Assembly: GCA_036873135.1 (NCBI GenBank)
Contig: JAPTYO010000008.1
Coordinates: 29,848,761-29,912,760 of the forward strand
DNA length: 64,000 bases
From: Clarkia xantiana subsp. parviflora
Lineage: Eukaryota; Streptophyta; Magnoliopsida; Myrtales; Onagraceae
Direction: 5' to 3'
Shown: piece by piece, positions 43,331 to 54,400 of the stretch
How the letters are laid out: every line of letters begins with the position of its first letter
How positions within the stretch are numbered: the stretch's first letter is position 1
Notes under the pieces: generated by a model
The model's database searches: none
What the model was told of the DNA's origin: nothing
The model's input: only the letters and a program-made list of their open reading frames with translations
Position numbers and translations under genes: made by a program

Positions 43331-46300
43331 AAGAATGTTTGCTACTACCATAGCCTAGATAAACCGGATATAGCTGCCACTAGGTCATGTTCTTTCATTG
43401 GGTCTATTTCTCTGGATTTAAGCCCGATGCCCAACATGCTGTCCGCGGAGATGTCATCTCGACATACTCCACCACCCCAATGAATACACTCAGCTGGAAT
43501 TTTCAAGGCGTTGGCAGGGCCTCGATAACGAGACACCTCCATTTTCTAGTAGGTGTCTGGAGACGCAAAATCATTTTGTCAAATTTGTCTCGTCTTACTG
43601 CCGCTCTTACACGGTTAGGTTACCCTAATATCGCTGTCCAAGAACCCTCTGATACTCGTGGTGGTTTAGTACTAGCGGGGAGGAATTTATTTTCCTTAGA
43701 CATTCTCTCTCAAACTGCAAAATTTTTCCATTGCATCATTTCCACAGACCCAGTTCCCCCCCCCCCCCCTTGGTATGCCACATTTGTATATGCTCCGTTT
43801 AAGTTTGGTCTCTGTCCGGCTTTCTGGGCCAAACTCAGTTCCTTCCAGAATTCTCAATCCTTCATCTAGCTCCCCATTGGTGATTTCAACGACATATGAA
43901 ATAGCTCTAAAAAGAAGGAGGTAACTCAACCTCGGATGCCCGCCTAATCCAAGCCCACTCTTGGTCCGACAATTTAAATCTGTTGGACATTGGATTTTTT
44001 GAAGCCCCTTTTACGTGGTCCAATATGTGTACAGGGAAATTTCTTATTCAGGAACGGTTGGATCGTACCTTCTCTACTCTGGAATGGCGCCTTGCTTATC
44101 CTATGTCCTCCCTTGTGCATCTGGAACGAGTGGGCTCTGATCATTGCCCCATCCTTCTCCGTTTAGACTCTCAAGCTTCTTCCTTCCATTCCCTGTTCCG
44201 TTTTGAACACATGTGGATTGACCACGATAACTTCCTTCCCACTGTGAAACGCTCTTGGGACCGCCCTATTTATGTTTCCCCTTAGTGCACACTTGCCCTC
44301 AAATTGAAAAGCCTTCATTTCTCTCTTCGTCGTTGGAGCAAGGACACCTTTGGAAACTTCAAAGCAGAAATCAAAGCCCTGGTTGACCAAATTGCTTGCT
44401 GTCAATCTTCCTCCCCACTGGATACTTCTTCGTCCAACCTTTTGGAACAACGGCTGGATAAATTGTACCTTCACCAGGAAACTCACGGACGTAATTGAGG
44501 CAACTTTGGCTCCTTCATGGTGATCGTAACACCAAATTCTTTCATGCCTCAGTTATCTTACGGAGAGCTCGAAATCGATTAGAATGGATAAATGACTCAA
44601 ACGATCAATGGCTGTCCTCACCCGCCGCAATCCAATCACATGTATTGGAATTTTTTTCTCTCATCTATTCCAAGCAGGTGCAATGCCAGTCACTTATGAA
44701 TTTCCAGATTTATTCCTTAATCGTATTCCCTCTGATCATGTGGCCCGCCTGGGAGCTCAAATCTCACATAACGAAATTCTCTCAGCATTTAAAGAAATGC
44801 ATCCAGAAAAAGTACCTGGCCTCGACGGTTACACAGGGAAGTTATACCACTCTGCATGAGATATAGTTTCCACTGATCTCCTACAAGCTGTCCACAGTTT
44901 CTTCCGCTCTGGCCATATGCTCAAGGAACTCAATCAGACTTATGTCGTCCTCATCCCCAAGGGTACACGCCCAGAAAACATTTCTGACTGGCGTCCTATA
45001 AGTCTCTACAATTCCACATACAAGTTTGTTTCCAAGATCCTTACCAACCGGTTGAGATCGATCCTCCCGGGTATTATCTCACCCTTCAAGAGTGCATTTG
45101 TGCCTCAACGTCTTATATCTTATAACTGCTTACTCGCTCATGAGCTTCTTCACGTGATGAAAAATAGAAGGGTAGGCAAATTAGGTCTTATAGCACTCAA
45201 ATTGGATATGAGCAAAGCATATGATCGCCTTGAATGACCTTTCCTTTCCCGAATCATGCAAGCTCTATCTCTTCCCCCAATCTTTCAACAATGGGTCATG
45301 CAGTGTGTCACTACATCAGCTTTGGATTTTCTTATAAATGGTAAGCCCACCCCTTTCATCTAACCTTCTAGAGGACTACGTCAAGGCGACCCGCTCTCTC
45401 TGTTCCTTTTCTTCCTATGTGCCGAAGACTTATCCGCCAAATTATCCATCGCACAACAAGAAGGCATGATTAACGGAATACGACCAAGCTCAGACTGCCA
45501 GCCTATTAATCATTTGTTCTTCACGGATGAAAGTTTCCTGTTCTTGGAAGCGTCCTCCTCTAGCGTGAACACGATCATTGAAATCCATAATATTTATGCT
45601 AGAGAATCCGGCCAATTGGTTAATTACTCCAAATCCAGCATCCGATCCAGCAAAAATGTTTCCTCTCAAGACCGCCTTCCTTATAGTACCTTACTTGAGG
45701 TTAGGGAAATGAAGGACGATGATTTGTACCTTGGTCTACCTATTGATTGGTCTTCACAGAAAAAAGAGATCGGGAGCAGGCTGGTGGATAGAGTCTCAAC
45801 AAGAATCCAAGGCTGGATGAACTCTATTCTCTCTGCGGCCGAAAAGGCTGTTCTAATTCAAGAAACGCTAGCCTCCATTCCCACCTATGCTATGTCATGT
45901 TTGCAAATTCCTTTGTCTTCGCTGGACAAAATAGAACAACTCATTCGTGCCTTCTGGTGGAAAACCTCATCCTCAAATAAAGGTATCCATTGGGTTGCTT
46001 GGCCCAAAATCACAATGACAAAGGCTCACGGGGACTTGGATTCCGGGACCTACGTACCTTTAATAAAGCACTCATGCTTAAGCAACTTTGGAGGATCCTC
46101 ACCTCTAATGATTCCATCTGGGCCTCTACTATGCGGACTAAATACTTTTCTCGAGAACCATTTTCCACAACTTATGCTTCTTCCTCCCACTCCCTTCCTT
46201 GGAGAACTCTTCTAACATTGAGACCGTTCCTTTTTTAGGGAAGCAGATGGCGCATCGGGACAGGAGCTTATGTTAACTTCTGGACAGACCCCTGGGTACC

Positions 46301-47316
46301 AAACCATTCCACTATCCTTTCCTGGGTAAAACTGAGATCCATACCTTGTGCCCTATTAGCAGACCAAGTCATTAATCCTACCTCAAAAAGCTGGAACATA
46401 CCACTCTTGAACACAATTGTTCATTCTTTCATGACGACCATCATCATGGACATTCCTCTACCACTATTCCCTATCCCGGACAAACTCGTTTGGAAACACA
46501 CGCTTCAAGGACAATACTCTGTTAAATCTAGATATCATCTTCTCGTCTCCCTCAATAGAGTCGTACCTACGACTTCTACGTCTACATCCCCTAGGATCGC
46601 TAGTCTTTTCTGGACACAACTTTGGAATCTCAAGGTTGCTCCAAAAATTAAGCTGTTCATCTGGAAGGGATGTGTAAAGGCCTACCTCTCGGAGCACCTC
46701 TAATCCAGAGAATACATAGCGCTAATCCTTTCTGCTGTTTCTGCAAATGTGCTTTTGAAACTTGAGATCATTTAATGTGGAACTACCCTTTCACTCAGCG
46801 GGCCTGGTTCGCCAGCCCTCTTATGGTTCGTCCGGAGATCCTCCAGCTTTCCAACGTACAACAATGGCTTGCTTTTGAGCATGATATTACAGATAAGAGT
46901 CACTCGGTCTTGTTATTTAGGAACAAATGTATAATTATGTGGTCAATTTGGATAGAACGCAACCTATTTATTTTTAATAGCATATGTCCGTTAACTGAAT
47001 CTGTAATTTATCGCTTTAACCAACTGTCTGTTGACTCCGTACTTGATGTATTACCTAATACAGGCACTTCCTAGAGCTCCCCTTCCAGGACCTCCCTCCC
47101 CGGGAGCACCGTGAGAGTTTTGGATCACGCGCTACACCAACATTTTGATTGTATTATAGCTGATGATGTGGTGGACTTGGCCTCGGGCACTCTTTTCAGA
47201 GCGGCAGTTTGTAGGGACACTGATGGGCGGATCCGTGGAGCAGTGGTGCACTCGATCGCAGGGAATGGGCTGTAGCTGTTCGGGCAGGATTGGTTATTAG
47301 ATAGTGTAGAGAGATA

Positions 47317-47330
47317 TGGTATCAGAGCCA
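47317..47330 (+). promoter_or_regulatory. Primer-binding site, tRNA-iMet type
   Basis: TGGTATCAGAGCCA, followed by a near-match to the TTTCGATCC part of the tRNA T-arm (CCAGGTTCGATTC). It is only 22 bases from the element's left border. Confidence 0.88.
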
Positions 47331-48649
47331 TGGTATTTCCAGGTTCGATTCATAATTTTTCGAGAGGATTTTGCATCGATTTGAGCTTGAATCTTGAGGA
47401 TTTTTGCATCGATTCATTGGATAACTTGAAGATCAAGCTGTAGTTGCTGTATTTCGTGGATTTGCTGCTCAATATTTGCTGTTTGGATTGAAGATTTACA
47501 GAGATTCAGTTCAGCAAATCAGTTTCAGCATCTCAGTTTCTGCGTTTTTCAGCTTGTTACTGTTACATCGATTTGAGATTTGCTCATCGATTTCTGTTCG
47601 ATCCTGTGATTTGGATTAGATCTGGTGTTGTTCCACGAGTCTGAGATCGATTGCTTCTGCTGGATTGATCGATTCATCGCTCTGGAATTTGGATTATTGC
47701 AGTTCGGTTTCAGCTGTTCTTCATTTTTGCTGCTGCTCTGTTTTTGGCAGCTTCTATGAGCTTCGATTCTGCAATTCGAGGCTTCGTTTTGAGATTTCTG
47801 CATTGCATATGCTTTCTATACATCATTGCGAAGTTTCTGTGAAGATTTGAGCATCATTCGAAGCTTCTTGGAGGTAATTCTGATTCAAATTCAGATTTCG
47901 CGCCTATTTTACTGCTTGATGTTCGATCTTCGATTTTGAGCTTGTTTCTTGATCATTTGCTGCGATTCGAATTGCATTGGATTCACATTTGATGCTGCTG
48001 TTGATTGCAAGCTGCAATTTGTTGATTGCTTCTGCGGATTGGATCAATTTGAATCCGTTATTGGCGCGCTATAGCTAAGTTCTTGGTGCTGCTGTGATAT
48101 TTCCTGCAATTCCTTCAGATTCAACCTGAATTCTTGTTGATATGCTGCATTTTGGATTGGATGTTGATGTGCCATGATGTTCCTGCTGGATTCGAGGCTC
48201 CAATATGTCGATTCAAGCTCCAGGATTGGTTTGATTTGGCACAAATGTGCTGTCCTTATGGATTATAAAAGTCAGCAATCACTTGATCGAAGGAGTCCTT
48301 TGGATCGTTTTTTCTTCAGGTTTCAATGCGTAATTGAAGCAACAATTGGTTCTGTGTTGAATTGATGATTGATTGCAGTGATTTCGCGTCCATTTGGAGC
48401 TATTTCTGTTGAATTTCTGGGATTCTGCCGTAGAAGGTTTGAAGAACACCTGGAAATCGTGTTGAAGGTTTGAAGATCTTCATCTCTGGAAATTAGTGTG
48501 TCTGCCTGGTTTCGAACCCGCGACCACTGGCCTCTGTGCCGTGCACCCTCCATACACCGGGTATTTTGGCTTCTCCTGTGCACCCCGGTGCACCCACATG
48601 TGCTAGGCACGTGTCTGGTCTATTATGGCCTCTTTGTGCGATTTTGTGC

Positions 48650-48930
48650 GAATTTGGGGGCTGATTTTGAAGTTTTGAAGACTTTGGGGCTTCTTTGCAA
48701 GCTTTTGGATATTTGGGGCTGTTTTAGGCAGTTTTCAAATTTGGGATGCTCTTTTGAAGACTTTGGGGCTGTTTTGGAGCAGTTTCGAAGTTTGGAGCAT
48801 TTTTGCTGGATTTGTGAAGTTTGGGGCTATTTTGAGGATAGTTCTGAAGATTGGGGCTGTTTTGAGGACAGTTCTCAAGTTTGGGGCCGTATCCCGAAAA
48901 TTGGATTTTCGAGGGGCCGTTTTGTGAAGA
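48650..48930 (+). repeat. Degenerate TTTGGGGCT repeat inside the LTR element
   Basis: Variants of GAAGTTTGGGGCTGTTTTGA recur about eight times at irregular 30-45-base spacing. They give a repetitive open frame (48,498-48,950) that I do not regard as a gene. Confidence 0.7.
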
Positions 48931-49150
48931 CCAGGTTTGTTGGACCTTAGCATTTTAGAGCGGGTTTTAATTTTTCCCATGGATCATTTGAGCGGGTTTT
49001 GATTCCCTTGGCTCATTTTGAACGGGTTTACCCTTGGCTCTATTTGACCGGGTTTTGATTGGACCTTGGCATTTCATTCATCATCGACATTTTCTCTCAA
49101 ATTTTCATTTTAATTCTTTAGAAAGGAAGAAAAAGGAAAAGATGGGGGAA

Positions 49151-49359
49151 TATTAGATGTACATATTTGTACATACATAGATAGGTACTCATACTTGTAT
49201 AGATACATGGTACCTTAGGTTGACTTGTATAGTTGACTAGTTAGTTAGGATTGATCTCCTATATATAGTGGCATCCTAACATGTAAATACTCGGTTGATT
49301 CATTATACATACTTGATTATTATACATATGATTCAACCCCCTCTCTACACTATCTAATA
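49151..49359 (+). repeat. 3' LTR with non-canonical TA...TA ends
   Basis: 209 bp, starting TATTAGATGTACATATTTG and ending CTATCTAATA, so the termini are the 6-bp inverted repeat TATTAG/CTAATA rather than TG...CA. CTCCTATATATAGTGGC at 49,257-49,273 is a likely TATA box. A purine tract abuts its left edge. Confidence 0.8.
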
Positions 49360-49799
49360 TTGGTCCTCCAGACGTACTTCCCCAACACTCAGCTACTTCT
49401 CTCAGATTCCCAAGTTTTGATGTCTCATACTGCAACATCAGACTCTTCGCCTTGTTCCTTGTTTGGTTTTCTATCAGATATTACTAAACTTATGTCGGAT
49501 TCAGGTGTAATAGTTAGTTTTATTAGACGCAATAGTGTTTGTTTAGCTCATCGTTTAGGGAAAAAAAAGGCTAGACTCGGATTAACAGGCTTATGGTTAA
49601 ACCCTAATATCCCAATTCCCTTGCTTAATTTCCTTCTTTAGGTTGTAATGTGTTGTTACATATGCTCATCGTTACCCAAAAAAAAAAATTTGAGAAATTT
49701 AATAATAATAAATAAATTTTAAAAATAATATATGCGGAATGAGTTTATTTTACCTTAAAAAAATAATAAACCGTTTTAGCTTCTGTTTAGACTGTTTAT

Positions 49800-49969
49800 T
49801 TATTGTTTTCTCTTCTCCTTCTCTCCAGCGCACACATCATTGTTGATCGATCAAATCATCGTCACTCTTCCCTCACCTTTATTTACACGGAGATACAACC
49901 TCTGCCGACTCTGAAGATTGCAGTAGCAGCCAAGCTAATTTGTTTGAAGCTCCTAATCGGAACCAAGCC
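49800..49969 (+). promoter_or_regulatory. 5' flank and leader of importin alpha
   Basis: CT-rich leader-like sequence (TTTTCTCTTCTCCTTCTCTCC at 49,807-49,827) between the LINE tail and the start codon. I see no convincing TATA box. The LINE ends only about 280 bases upstream of the ATG, so core promoter elements are either in this short gap or in LINE-derived DNA. Confidence 0.5.
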
Positions 49970-52900
49970 ATGTCGCTAAGACCAAGCGCTAAGACGGAGG
50001 TCCGACGCAATCGGTACAAAGTCGCCGTCGACGCCGATGAAGGGCGGAGGCGGAGAGAGGACAACATGGTGGAGATCCGCAAGAGCAAGCGGGAGGAGAG
50101 CTTGCAGAAGAAGCGTCGTGAGGGTCTCCAGTCTATGCAGTTCCCCACTGCTGCTCTCCAGGCATCTAACATGGAGAAAAAGGTTGGTTATTTTTTGTTT
50201 TATATAATTTCGATTTTGATTCATGATATGGTGTTGTTAATTGATACCTATCGATTTCCTTTCACAAGTTGAAGGAATCTTGTGGATCTCTGATGACGAT
50301 TGTGATGCCTTTATGATCCGATAGTATGTCGATAAGTTAAACAGGGACATGGATTGAATTAGCCATGTGGTCTGGATTAGTCATTAATTTGAAAAAAAAA
50401 AACCTGCTTTATTACTGGATTGCAATTGCTTTTAGTACTCACTGATTGGAGCTTATTGAACTACACACATAGTACTACTGTTCATCAATATGCGCTGACA
50501 TTCTCAAATTTTGGATTTGAATCCTGCTGGATTTTGCATTTGATATAAATTAAACATTAGAGATTCGAATTTGGATTTAGATTACAGAACTTCGTTGAAT
50601 GTAGCGAAATCTGATTTGCATCTTTTGCTTTATTTGCAGTTGGAGAGTCTTCCATCAATGGTTGCTGGAGTTTGGTCAGATCAAGGCCCTTTGCAGCTGG
50701 AAGCGACTACACAGTTTAGGAAACTGCTTTCAATTGGTACGGTGTCTTTTCATTTATTTTTATTGTTCGACTTACTATCACTTCATTTCTGTTTGTGGCT
50801 TTTAGTTGGCACAGTATGAAAATAGAATTATGTTAACTCTTATCTATGTTGGCAGCTTTTGATATACACTTTTTATCTTGTTGTACTAAAGTAGTTGTGA
50901 TGTTTAACTTCCAGAGAGGAGTCCTCCTATTGAGGAAGTTATACAGTCTGGTGTTGTTCCACGCTTTGTTGAATTTTTGCTCAGAGAAGATTTTCCCCAG
51001 CTTCAGGTATGTTCTAAAAGTTTCATTGTCCACATATATATGGTAAAGGGTCATGTATTTGATGCTTCTGGGATATAACATGCAGTTTGAAGCAGCATGG
51101 GCTCTCACAAACATTGCTTCTGGAACGTCTGACCACACCAGAGTTGTTATTGATCATGGGGCCGTTCCTATATTTGCGAAACTGCTAGGCTCACCCAGCG
51201 ATGATGTGCGCGAGCAGGTATTGGTTGCATTTTTGGGTTATTCAATGACTTTTCTTTTGTGGTGCATTTATCTTACACTGTTACCTAGACGTGTCCACTA
51301 CCTTCCTTGTTTCTTAAATTACTTCTTAAATTTGTAGGCTGTCTGGGCATTGGGAAATGTTGCTGGTGACTCACCCAAATGCCGTGATCTGGTTCTCAGC
51401 AGTGGAGCTCTTGGTCCTTTGCTTGCTCAGTTAAATGAGCATGCTAAGCTCTCAATGCTAAGAAATGCCACATGGACCCTGTCAAACTTCTGTAGAGGCA
51501 AACCACAGCCTCCATTCGAGCAGGTTGTTATTTCAACTCAGTTGAAGTCAGAAGTCATCTATTCACCGGCTACATAATATATGGTTCTTAAATGTTTAAA
51601 ATTTGATTTCAGGTTAGAGGAGCGCTTCCAGCTCTGGAGCGTCTTGTTCACTCAAATGATGAGGAAGTCCTGACAGATGCCTGTTGGGCACTTTCATATC
51701 TGTCTGATGGTACAAATGACAAGATCCAAGCTGTCATTGAAGCAGGTGTCTGCAACCGATTGGTTGAGCTCCTAGTGTAAGCTTGCACTTCCCTCTCCTT
51801 TTATGATATGTTGCTTTCATTTATGCTCTGATGATATATTTTTCTTTTTACCTTTGTTGCAGTCATCCTTCTCCCAACGTTCTCATTCCTGCTCTCCGTA
51901 CTGTTGGTAACATAGTTACTGGAGATGATCTTCAAACCCAGGCAAGTTATTAATGCCAGTACTTGTTCAGTCTTATAATCTTGGTCTCTGAATTAACCCT
52001 CTTCTCATTGGTGTATTTCTGATCATGGACTTAATTTTTTTTAATCATTTATTGGTAGTTTTCTGATTTTAACAAAATCCTTTTCCGATCAGATGATAAT
52101 CCAATGTGGGGCATTACCTTGTCTGTTGAGTCTTTTGACTCATAATCATAAGAAAAGCATAAAAAAAGAAGGATGCTGGACCATCTCAAATATTACTGCT
52201 GGAAATAAGGAACAGATACAGGTAAGTCTTTCTGAAACTGAAGCAGGAACCATCTCTTTGCAGATGTCACTTCTCTGTCATATTTTCCTGCAACTCCTTT
52301 TTTCCTCCTTGATAGACCTTTTTATTTTATTTTATTCATTTCTAGAGCAGTAATAGAATTGTTAAATGAATATAATTGCTAAAGGCGAGCGCCTAGTTGT
52401 CTGAGGCGATGAGGCGAGGTGAGCAGAGGGTCCTGCACCTCAAGTGCTACTCAAGCGTCACCCTAGGAATAAATTATCATTTCTCCCAACATATTACTTT
52501 CTAGAGTTAAATAATTAAAATTTAAAGTTAAAAAGATAGACAAAATTATAGAATACTAGGGGTTTGGTCTCTAGGTCTCTTCTTTTTTTACATCTCTTAT
52601 TCTTCCACATCTCTCCTTTATGCTAGTAGGTTCAATGTCTACCTAATTATAGTAAATAGCGTCCTACATCAAGTTTGCCGATTTCATTTTTTTAATATGA
52701 TAAGAATTTTCATTTGATCATTCTAGATGTATTTGCAGTAGATGTTATCATTATCTTTAATAGTATAATACTATATCTAAGTAAGAGCGTCTCTTTCATG
52801 AGGTGATCGCCTCGCGTGCGCCTCAAGGTTGAGGCAATATTCAGCCTCGTCGCCTCACTGCACCTTAGGCCTTCGACAACATATCAAATGCTCAATAATA

Positions 52901-53852
52901 GTAATTGACTAAATTCCTGATCTGGAAAATAACTTTTGAAATTGAAAAGAAAATTACTTTTTGGTTACAAGTTGCACTTTCCAGAGTTTATTATATTATT
53001 ACTATTATATTATATACCTTTTCTTTATGAAACCTGGGTTCACTATAGTTCCAATCCCCCTTATAGGATACGCGCACATCCAATTTCTTTGCCTGGTTGC
53101 TTATGACCCGAAGGGTTACTGTGCATAGCCCCAAAAATTCAATTATCCTAAACTATTTCAGATTTTGAGGATTTTCTTATTCGATTTATGTTTGCTGCAT
53201 CTTTTTTTGTTGAAAATTACAGAGCGCTTGTTCACTATTTTTTTTTCACATATATGCAGGCTGTAATTGAGGCTGGCCTTGTTGGCCCTCTTATCAACCT
53301 ACTCCAAACTGCCGAGTTTGATATTAAAAAAGAGGCTGCATGGGCAGTCTCAAATGCTACATCTGGTGGAGCTCCTGAACAAATCAAGTATGTTTCTTTA
53401 ACCTTAAAAAATCATGGGATTCATAAGCTTCCTTCCTACTTATTCCATTAACGACTCACTCTATGGCTTGTAGGTTCTTGGTTAGTCAGGGATGTATCAA
53501 ACCACTGTGCGATCTCCTCATCTGCCCCGACCCAAGGATTGTAACCGTGTGCCTGGAGGGACTCGAGAACATCTTAAAGGTTGGGGAAGCCGACAAGACC
53601 AGTGGAAGCACCGGAGATGTGAATGTGTTTGCACAGATGATAGATGATGCAGAAGGGTTGGAGAAAATTGAAAACCTTCAGAGCCATGACAACAACGAGA
53701 TATACGAGAAAGCAGTGAAGATTCTGGAGACTTATTGGTTGGAGGAGGATGATGAGACATTGCCTCCTGGTGATAGCGCAGCACAGCAGGGTGGCTTCCA
53801 GTTTGGGGGAAGCCAGGTGCAGGTTCCATCTGGTGGATTCAACTTCAGTTGA
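49970..53852 (+). CDS. Importin subunit alpha (nuclear import adaptor), 10 coding exons
   Basis: Exons: 49,970-50,182; 50,640-50,736; 50,915-51,006; 51,086-51,217; 51,338-51,523; 51,613-51,776; 51,863-51,941; 52,093-52,221; 53,260-53,387; 53,474-53,852. They join to 1,599 nt, 532 residues, the normal size for a plant importin alpha, with no stop or frameshift. Residues 1-90 are the basic importin-beta-binding domain ([30 protein letters not shown]). About ten armadillo repeats follow, with the NLS-binding Trp/Asn pairs in [36 protein letters not shown] and WAVSNATSG. The C-terminus is acidic (LEEDDET) and ends PSGGFNFS, as in plant alpha-1-type members. The protein binds classical nuclear-localisation signals in the cytoplasm and, with importin beta, carries cargo through the nuclear pore. 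Start chosen at the first in-frame ATG ([17 protein letters not shown]). The intron after exon 7 uses a GC donor. Confidence 0.96.
51942..52092 (+). other. GC-AG intron 7 of importin alpha
   Basis: Donor CAG|GCAAGT and acceptor GATCAG|ATG. The frame and protein (DDLQTQ then [12 protein letters not shown]) require this junction, and no GT donor nearby keeps the reading frame. The other eight introns are GT-AG. Confidence 0.9.
52381..52873. mobile_element. MITE in intron 8 of importin alpha
   Basis: Intron 8 is 1,038 bp, much longer than its neighbours. It contains a block whose ends, AAAGGCGAGCGCC with TGAGGCGATGAGGCGAG and, reversed, AAGGCCTAAGG with TGAGGCGACGAGGC, are related inverted repeats. 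The middle is AT-rich and non-coding. No clear target duplication was found, so family and exact borders are uncertain. Confidence 0.6.
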
Positions 53853-54400
53853 ACAAGGTAGGAGGAACACAACAACACAAACCTCTCTTTCTTTCCATTG
53901 CTTCTTGACATAAATTGGTTGGCCGGCTTTTGATTTATAAAATTATTATGTGGCAAATGAGGAGTAAATAATGTTATGCATGAAATTGCAGGAGTGGTGG
54001 AAGGAATAATCTGTCTGGTGGGGGTGGGGGGGAGGTCAGAGTCGGGTCTTAAGAAGGGCGGGCAGTTGGGTGTGTCTGGTTTTTGGTCCAGTCCAGAGTC
54101 CATGGTGGTTGGGTCAGAAAAGGGTGCCTGGGCAGGTCAAGTAAGTGTCCAGGTGAGGAGTTGAAGATGGAAGTTTTAGACAGAGGTGGGTGGGTCTTGG
54201 TTCGGGTCGAAGAGTCTGCATGCATTGCGGTATAGAGTCAGCGGTCGTCTACTATTTGTTTTGGTTTCATTGCGAAGCATCAGTTAGTTGCATGAGTCAT
54301 TACTATCATATTGGTGTACTGTATTGTAGTGTTTGTATTTGCTTTACATTCAGTCAGTCAGTCAGGTTCTTTCTTCTCTAAAGAAACCTCCTTTTGTTTG
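53853..54400 (+). other. 3' untranslated region of importin alpha (extent inferred)
   Basis: Non-coding sequence after the stop. A possible 3'-UTR intron runs from AACAAG|GTAGGA (donor at about 53,857) to ATTGCAG|GAGTGG (acceptor about 53,991). The transcript end is not determined; the G-rich segment 54,000-54,220 is unusual for surrounding DNA and is probably exonic. Confidence 0.45.

Larger units (their letters stand above)
47295..49359 (+). mobile_element. Non-autonomous LTR element inserted in the LINE, with collapsed 5' LTR
   Basis: 2,065 bp flanked by the 5-bp duplication TTGGT (47,290-47,294 and 49,360-49,364) inside LINE RNase H. A tRNA-iMet primer site begins only 22 bases after the left border. 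At the right are a purine tract (AAAAGATGGGGGAA) and a 209-bp 3' LTR, 49,151-49,359, which starts TATTAGAT and ends CTATCTAATA. The element's left border also starts TATTAGAT, but the rest of the 5' LTR is absent: its first 19 bases are the exact reverse complement of the 3' LTR end. The interior has no gag or pol domain. Confidence 0.85.
43480..49641 (+). pseudogene. LINE ORF2: endonuclease, reverse transcriptase, zf-RVT, RNase H
   Basis: Starts MNTLSWNFQGVGRASITRHL, the typical start of the plant L1 endonuclease, with the catalytic GDFN motif kept near 43,877-43,890 and GSDHCPILL near 44,128-44,160. RT motifs follow: YVVLIPKGTRPENISDWRPI (about 44,940), KLDMSKAYDRLEW with TGA for Trp at 45,235, and GLRQGDPLSLFLF. 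The active-site box FADD is FTDE (about 45,523), which should abolish catalysis. The thumb (GWMNSILSAAEKAVLIQETL), zf-RVT (LFWTQLWNLKVAPKIKLFIW) and RNase H start (LASGTLFRAAV) follow. The RNase H end, with VSFIRRNSVCLAHRL, lies at 49,400-49,640 beyond the insertion. Many stops and frameshifts make it clearly dead. Confidence 0.9.
43390..49688 (+). mobile_element. L1-type LINE, interrupted by an LTR element
   Basis: ORF2 pieces for endonuclease, reverse transcriptase, zf-RVT and RNase H lie in order on the plus strand. An 11-base A run at 49,678-49,688, preceded by GTTACCC, is the poly(A) tail. ORF1 is missing or lies in unrecognised DNA before 43,390. The RNase H part is split: its start ends at 47,289 and its end resumes at 49,365, with a 2.07-kb LTR element between. 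Removing that, the LINE is about 4.2 kb. Confidence 0.88.

Noticed and set aside
48490..48580. tRNA gene or SINE on the minus strand, suggested by GGGTTCGAAACC
   Set aside because: A B-box-like string is present but I cannot fold an acceptor stem or anticodon arm and see no poly(A) tail; it lies inside the LTR element interior.
52222..53259. An extra importin alpha exon inside intron 8
   Set aside because: Exon 8 and exon 9 join in frame at a conserved position (AGNKEQIQ then AVIEAGLVG), leaving no gap in the armadillo repeats; the extra length is MITE DNA.
53518..54103. Minus-strand frames opposite the last importin alpha exon
   Set aside because: Antisense shadows of a well-supported exon; no homology recognised.
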